Part shown: piece by piece, positions 59,705 through 64,000 of the stretch | Position numbering within the stretch: position 1 is the first letter of the stretch | How the letters are laid out: every line of letters starts with the position of its first letter | Assembly: GCF_019334805.1 (NCBI RefSeq) | Contig: NZ_CP079822.1 | Location: 1,054,001-1,118,000 of the forward strand | Direction of reading: 5' to 3' | Length of the DNA: 64,000 nucleotides | From: Rothia mucilaginosa | GTDB lineage: Bacteria > Actinomycetota > Actinomycetes > Actinomycetales > Micrococcaceae | Notes under the pieces: generated by a model | The model's database searches: none | Told to the model about the DNA's origin: nothing | Seen by the model: only the letters and a program-made list of their open reading frames with translations | Translations under genes and position numbers: made by a program

Positions 59705-61027
59705 TTAGTTTTTAGGCTTCTCAGTACTGGGTTTCTCACCGGCGTTCTTTTCACCGGCGCTCTCATGGTCGACGGCATCTTCTGGGATGCGGGTGAACGC
59801 CTCCGTGGGGTCGTCTGCCCCAGCTGCGGCAGAAGAGTCGGTAGCACCTCCGGTGACGGGTTCGGTGGGTGCATCAGCCGGATCCTCGGCAGGTGCTTCA
59901 ACGGGCACCTCCGCAACGATGGGCTCTTCTGAGGCGGGTACTTCCGCGGCCTTCTGCGCATCCTGAGCCTCTGCAGGCTGCTCAGAAACACTCTGCCCAG
60001 AAACAGGCTGCTCGGTAGCTACAGGTTCACCGTGCGCTTCCTTCTTCGCATCCTTGTGCGCGTCCTTATGTTCGAGCGTGTAGATGATGCGCGGTTCCAG
60101 CCGCTCAAACCCGATCTTGGAGCGCACCCAGTTCACGAAGCGGTCGATTCGGTCCTCCGGGTCCTCCGCCTCGCGAGTCTTCACCACGCGGTAGTTGTGT
60201 GGCAGCATCACGCTATCGCTGAGCACGCGTGGGTACTCGTCAATCTCCTGAATACCCGCCATGTACATGTTCTCGCGGAATTGCTGGGCGAACTCCTGCT
60301 GGCCGAGGAACAGCTGGTCGGCGTAGGTTTTAGCCGCCAGGCGCTCGCTGTAGGCGTCCTTGGAATCGCGGGCGCCCTTCTTAGAGCCGTAAATATCCCA
60401 GAAGTAAAAGTACACGTTGTTCGCGATAATGGCGGAGATAATGCGGTTCTGCAGGTACACGAGGGAACCCACCGCAATCGCGCCAACAATCAGGAGCACC
60501 ACGGCAAGCGGGGAGAGCGCAAAGTCAGGCAGATTGCCGCGGTGGTTCGGGAACAGGCCAATCAGGTAGGCGATGGTGACCACGACGATGGGCACACCGA
60601 TGAACACCACGGCGAGCGGCACCCAAATGTACAGCAGGCCGCGCAGAATCAGGCGGTAGTAGAACACCGAGTCGCCAATGGGGATGGGCGTGGGCTTCAC
60701 GGAAGAGTGCGCACGCTTCATGAGCAGGCTGAAGATGCGGTTGCTGTCGATACCAACTTTACGCAGCTTCGATTCGAGGGACGCACGCTTGAGGAAGACC
60801 CGATAGTTTTCGAGGACGACACGCTGGTCGGAGGTGAGCTTTTCGGGGTCGGGTAGCGCACTGATGTCCAAGCCGGCTTCGGTGAGGAGCTTGCTCCACA
60901 GTTCCAGTCGCGCCAATTCGGAGGGTTTTGCCGCCGCCTGCGCCTGGTAGTTTTTGTAGGAGATGAAGATGGTGCTGGCACCGATGAGTAGCGTAATAAA
61001 GGGTGCTATCCAGTCTTTGAGTCCCAT
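59705..61027 (-). CDS. hypothetical membrane protein with acidic C-terminal tail
   Basis: This 440-residue protein has an N-terminal helix (APFITLLIGASTIFISY), a cytoplasmic region (about 25-120), two further membrane segments (about 135-160 and 173-195), and a conserved-looking soluble part with YFYFWDIYGSKKGAR and EFAQQFRENMYMAG. The last 120 residues are a low-complexity Glu/Ala/Pro tail (similar in style to 8602-10770). AAGGAGG precedes the ATG. I recognise no family. The tail suggests a flexible, possibly scaffolding role. It is monocistronic between two terminators. Confidence 0.78.
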   Translation of the reverse strand: MGLKDWIAPFITLLIGASTIFISYKNYQAQAAAKPSELARLELWSKLLTEAGLDISALPDPEKLTSDQRVVLENYRVFLKRASLESKLRKVGIDSNRIFSLLMKRAHSSVKPTPIPIGDSVFYYRLILRGLLYIWVPLAVVFIGVPIVVVTIAYLIGLFPNHRGNLPDFALSPLAVVLLIVGAIAVGSLVYLQNRIISAIIANNVYFYFWDIYGSKKGARDSKDAYSERLAAKTYADQLFLGQQEFAQQFRENMYMAGIQEIDEYPRVLSDSVMLPHNYRVVKTREAEDPEDRIDRFVNWVRSKIGFERLEPRIIYTLEHKDAHKDAKKEAHGEPVATEQPVSGQSVSEQPAEAQDAQKAAEVPASEEPIVAEVPVEAPAEDPADAPTEPVTGGATDSSAAAGADDPTEAFTRIPEDAVDHESAGEKNAGEKPSTEKPKN

Positions 61028-61180
61028 GGTGGCGTTCCTCCTTGAGTGTGTGGAGCCGCTGGTTCCTCGGTCTTTTCATCGCGTCTTTTCAGGACGTCTT
61101 TTCGGGCGCGAGCCCGCTGTTTTTACCGTACCACCGGTACCTGTGCTGAACCTTTATACGCGCAGGTGGGTGCGTAAGAA

Positions 61181-61227
61181 TAAGCCCCGCCTCCCGATGC
61201 TACGGTAGCGTCAGGAGGCGGGGCTTA
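61181..61227. terminator. terminator downstream of MFS efflux gene
   Basis: Fourteen-base perfect arms (61181-61194, 61214-61227) enclose a 19-base loop that can fold further (GCTACGGTAGC). Confidence 0.8.
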
Positions 61228-61263
61228 CGTACCCGAATTAGTGCGCTGGGTTAGCGCGGCAGG

Positions 61264-62829
61264 TTAGTGTTCTGCGGGCTTCATTTCGCGCGGTGCCTTG
61301 CGGATCATGAAGTAGCTAATGACGGCCATAACACCCATGAGCACGGCGCTGAATGCGGAGCTCAGCACCACGCCGGAGTCGAAGGCAGCGAATGCGGAGG
61401 AGAGCAGCTGGTTCGCCTGCTCGCCACCCACCTGGCTTGCGACCGTCACGGCACCGCCGAGGGTTTCGTGGGCGTGGTCGGCGAGAGTCTCATCCAGGCC
61501 GTCGGGTACAACCACATTTGCGCGGTAGACGGCGGTGAGCATGCCACCAATGATGACGGTGCCGAGCACCGTACCTGTCTCGTAGGAGGTCTCCGAGATC
61601 GCGGATGCCGCACCAGCCTTACGCGGCGGCACGCTGGAGAGCATCAGGTCGTTCGAAATGGTCTGCGCAATACCGATGCCGGTACCGAGCACAATGAAGA
61701 TCAGGATAATCACCAAGTCGTTGTGCGCACCCAGGAAGGCGAGCACCGCGAACGCGGCAGCGTGGAGCGCCAGACCGAAAGACACCACCTGCGCCGGGTG
61801 GAAGTGCACCGCCACGCGCGCAATCACCAGACCGGCGATAATGATCGCCAGGGTACCGGGAATCAGCAGCATACCGGCGTACATGGGCGGCAGACCGGAG
61901 ACCAACTGCAGGTGCTGGGAGGCGAAGTAGATGAAGCCAACGTCCACCATCATGGAGATGAGGTTTGCGGTAATCGCGCCGGTGAACACGGTGTTGCGGA
62001 AGAGGCGCACATCCAGCATGGGCTGAATATCGTTCTTCTCGCGGTTGAGCTGACGCAGCACGAACAGGACAATGAAGCACAGGCCGGCAAGGATGGTGCT
62101 GATAGCCACCGCATCGAACCCGGTTTCGGAGGTGTGAGTCAGACCGAAGGTAATGCCGGTCATGCCGGTCATAATCAGCAGGATGCTCAGCGGATCCACC
62201 GGGCTGGGGTTCGGGTCCTTCGACTCGGGAACCATAATCGGGGCGAGAATCAGCAGAGGAATCAGAATCGGCACAGCGAGCAGGAACACCGAACCCCAGT
62301 CGAAGTGCTCCAGCAGGAAACCACCCACAATCGGGCCCAGCGCCGCACCCGCCGAGAAGCCCGAAGCCCACACGGCAATAGCGATGCGGCGCTCGGTCGC
62401 ATCCACAAAGATATTGCGAATAATCGACAGGGTTGCCGGCATGAGCATGGCGCCAAAAATGCCAAGCAGGGCGCGGGCAACCACGAGCATCAGCGCGGAG
62501 GGCGCGAATGCCGCGAGCGCAGAGATTGCCGCGAAGCCGGTCGAACCGATGAGCAGCAGCTTGCGGCGACCGATGCGGTCACCGATAGCGCCCATGGGCA
62601 CGAGCAGGGCGGAGAGCACCAGGGAGTAGGAGTCAACGATCCACAGCTGCTCCGCGGAGGAGGGGCTCAGCGCCTTAGCGATTGCGGGCACCGCGAAGGC
62701 AAGCACTGTGTTGTCGATGGAGACCAGGAGCACCGGGAGCATGAGCACACCGAGTGCCGCCCAGCGCTTGGTCTTCTGGTCGGGGGCGTGAATGGGCAGA
62801 GCCGTGGTGTGCGGATTGTGATTCGTCAT
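61264..62829 (-). CDS. DHA2 family (EmrB/QacA-like) MFS drug efflux transporter
   Basis: This 521-residue protein has 14 membrane segments. It shows motif A (GAIGDRIGRRKLLLIG), the helix 1 Asp in LLVSIDNTVLAFAVPAI, motif C-like GFSAGAALGPIVGGFLL and the SETSYETGTVLGTVIIGG block of QacA-type pumps. It exports cationic antiseptics, dyes or other lipophilic compounds with protons. It is divergent from a TetR regulator with an operator in between, as in qacA-qacR. The exact substrates are unknown. Confidence 0.93.
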   Translation of the reverse strand: MTNHNPHTTALPIHAPDQKTKRWAALGVLMLPVLLVSIDNTVLAFAVPAIAKALSPSSAEQLWIVDSYSLVLSALLVPMGAIGDRIGRRKLLLIGSTGFAAISALAAFAPSALMLVVARALLGIFGAMLMPATLSIIRNIFVDATERRIAIAVWASGFSAGAALGPIVGGFLLEHFDWGSVFLLAVPILIPLLILAPIMVPESKDPNPSPVDPLSILLIMTGMTGITFGLTHTSETGFDAVAISTILAGLCFIVLFVLRQLNREKNDIQPMLDVRLFRNTVFTGAITANLISMMVDVGFIYFASQHLQLVSGLPPMYAGMLLIPGTLAIIIAGLVIARVAVHFHPAQVVSFGLALHAAAFAVLAFLGAHNDLVIILIFIVLGTGIGIAQTISNDLMLSSVPPRKAGAASAISETSYETGTVLGTVIIGGMLTAVYRANVVVPDGLDETLADHAHETLGGAVTVASQVGGEQANQLLSSAFAAFDSGVVLSSAFSAVLMGVMAVISYFMIRKAPREMKPAEH

Positions 62830-62991
62830 GGGTTGTTTTCGTGCGTCTATAAGGTGTCGGCTGATGCGGCGGACGCGGCGGCATCAGCTCGGCCTGTCTT
62901 TTGGGCCAGGTCTTTTAGTAAGTCTTTTGGTGAGGTTTTGGGGCTTGCCCGGAGGTTTTAAGGGATCCGGGAGGGTCCACAAACGAAGATT

Positions 62992-63017
62992 AACTATACC
63001 AACTGGACGGTATAGTT
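62992..63017. promoter_or_regulatory. TetR operator between efflux pump and regulator genes
   Basis: AACTATACC (62992-63000) and GGTATAGTT (63009-63017) form a perfect palindrome with an eight-base spacer. It overlaps the expected -35 position of the regulator gene (TGGACG, about 63004-63009) and lies upstream of the pump gene. Confidence 0.8.
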
Positions 63018-63026
63018 TCAAGCGGT

Positions 63027-63032
63027 TAGACT
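63027..63032 (+). promoter_or_regulatory. -10 box of leaderless TetR transcript
   Basis: TAGACT ends seven bases before the ATG at 63040. There is no Shine-Dalgarno sequence. Confidence 0.6.
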
Positions 63033-63039
63033 GGTACAC

Positions 63040-63618
63040 ATGACCACCCCCAACCACCGAAAACAACGCGCCACCAACCCCCGCGAACACATCCTCGACA
63101 CCTACGTCGACCTGCTGATTCGCTCGGGAGAACGCGCCGCGACCCTCGACGCCGTCGCCACCGCCGCCAAGGTTTCCAAGGGCGGGCTGCTCTACCACTT
63201 CTCCTCCAAGAAGGCACTGCTTGAGGCGCTCGCAGAACGCACCCTCGCCCTGGCTGAAGAGGACTTCGCAGCAATGGAGCAGGCACCCGAGGGGGCAAGC
63301 GCCTACTACATCAATTCCTCCACGCCCGATAATTCGCCGTTCGACCGTTCCCTGATCGCCCTGAGTCGCCTGGCGCAGAGCAATAACGAACTTGCCCAAC
63401 AGACCATGGCACGCGTGCAGGACGGCTGGCACGCGCTCGTCCTCGCGGAGATTGGTGACGAGCAGATTGCCCGCGCCGTACTGCTTCTGGGTGACGGCAT
63501 GTACTACAACGCGGCCTTCGGGGGTGGTGCCACCAACCCGCAGACCGCAGACATGCTCAAGTCCGACCGCGCGGCGCTGGAACGCGCCCTGCAGGTTCTC
63601 AAAGCGGCGGCTCATTAA
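63040..63618 (+). CDS. TetR/AcrR family transcriptional regulator
   Basis: This 192-residue repressor has an N-terminal helix-turn-helix (ATLDAVATAAKVSKGGLLYHF, about residues 34-54, with SSKKALLEAL following). A variable all-helical ligand-binding domain follows, ending in the GDGMYYNAAFGG and LERALQVLK region. YHF at the recognition helix end is canonical. It presumably represses the divergent MFS pump and itself through the palindrome at 62992-63017, and is released by pump substrates. Translation is probably leaderless. Confidence 0.93.
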   Translation: MTTPNHRKQRATNPREHILDTYVDLLIRSGERAATLDAVATAAKVSKGGLLYHFSSKKALLEALAERTLALAEEDFAAMEQAPEGASAYYINSSTPDNSPFDRSLIALSRLAQSNNELAQQTMARVQDGWHALVLAEIGDEQIARAVLLLGDGMYYNAAFGGGATNPQTADMLKSDRAALERALQVLKAAAH

Positions 63619-63755
63619 AACCGCACAAGCCACCCGACACAGCGGTTAAAGCCACAAGCTAAAACCGCCGCCTCACACCGTATTCTCCAGCACCGGCAAG
63701 CCCCCAGACCTTAAACTGGGAGGGTACGTACCCGCTCTTCAACCAAGGAGTTCCC

Positions 63756-64000
63756 ATGATTTTTATTGCCGTAAAGTTCCCTGTCAAGCCCGAATACGCT
63801 GACCAGTGGATCGAGAAGACCCGCGCTTTCACCGAGGCAACCCGCGCCGAGGAAGGCAACAAGTTCTTCGAGTGGTCCCGCAGCGTTGAGGACCCGAACG
63901 AGTTCGTTCTGCTCGAGGCTTTCAACGACGACGCAGCTGGCCCGCACGTGAACTCTGACCACTTCCAGCAGGCTATGAAGGACATGCGTCCGCTGCTGAC
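63756..64000 (+). CDS. antibiotic biosynthesis monooxygenase (ABM) domain protein, cut by window edge
   Basis: AAGGAG lies five bases before the ATG at 63756. The visible 81 residues show the ABM/YgiN-like ferredoxin fold: IFIAVKFPVKPEYADQWIEK, TRAEEGNKFFEWSRSVEDPN, EFVLLEAFNDDAAGPHVNSD and HFQQAMKDM. Small proteins of this family are quinol monooxygenases, haem-degrading enzymes or unknown; the conserved His in HVNSDHF is typical of the YgiN type. The C-terminus lies beyond the window. The gap before it (63619-63755) shows only a weak possible -10 (TAAACT, 63713-63718). Confidence 0.85.
   Translation, partial: MIFIAVKFPVKPEYADQWIEKTRAFTEATRAEEGNKFFEWSRSVEDPNEFVLLEAFNDDAAGPHVNSDHFQQAMKDMRPLL

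Noticed and set aside
59404..59932. Plus-strand frames downstream of the alcohol dehydrogenase gene
   Set aside because: They overlap the terminator and the end of the minus-strand membrane protein, and lack ribosome-binding sites.

Overview
The window reads as the chromosome of a high-GC actinobacterium, most likely a Rothia (Micrococcaceae; R. mucilaginosa-like). The basis is the GC-rich third codon positions, TAnnnT -10 boxes placed 6-7 bases before start codons (leaderless genes), Tat signals, LAxTG/LPxTG sortase signals, and the typical actinobacterial 'anchored repeat' metal ABC transporter. The species call is inference; no rRNA or tRNA gene was seen.

Layout. 1-2.6 kb: the start of a Na+/H+ antiporter gene and the pyridoxal-phosphate synthase pair pdxS-pdxT. 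2.6-5.7 kb: two paralogous lipoproteins that share promoter and terminator modules and enclose an AT-rich membrane-protein gene. 5.9-20.3 kb: M18 aminopeptidase, a CPBP protease whose gene contains a parS site, a large Glu/Ala/Pro-rich membrane protein, two tandem GT87 mannosyltransferases, a membrane-cupredoxin-copper nitrite reductase fusion, a lytic transglycosylase, a P450, and a Phd/YefM antitoxin next to an inverted, truncated RelE toxin. 20.4-33 kb: sugar transporter, aldo/keto reductase, two overlapping ABC exporter half-transporter genes whose nucleotide-binding domains were homogenised, a SAM riboswitch followed by metF-metE, and an M13 metallopeptidase. 33-35 kb: tandem DUF6318-like lipoproteins and a tiny Tat-exported Tyr/Gly-rich protein.

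The most unusual part is 35.2-47.4 kb, an array of small membrane proteins built from four paralogous families that I cannot assign to a known function. Family A has 2-3 membrane segments, then a PH-like domain, and ends in GLADVxM-like residues; there are seven intact copies and one truncated one. Family B has the same general plan with a WRNWR motif; there are two copies and one relic. Family C has one membrane segment and an exported domain ending in RFEEIKE; there are three intact copies, one frameshifted copy and one 15-codon relic. Family D is polytopic, with two copies. Many units carry the same leader (ATTCACCAACCAC...) and promoter block. Family A paralogues are almost identical except in one central membrane/extracytoplasmic segment. 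This looks like an expanding, recombining array with variable recognition surfaces, such as an immunity-, sensor- or phage-exclusion-type locus; function is unknown.

47.5-57.8 kb is a metal (probably zinc) acquisition locus. Divergent surface-anchored 'choice-of-anchor M' proteins flank a promoter region with Zur-like palindromes. Downstream come a ZnuA-type binding protein carrying an inserted surface repeat domain, a third repeat protein, an ATPase and a permease, with start-stop overlaps linking most of them. The right end holds a zinc alcohol dehydrogenase, an unknown membrane protein, a divergent DHA2-type MFS efflux pump/TetR pair with its operator, and the start of an antibiotic-biosynthesis-monooxygenase-like gene.
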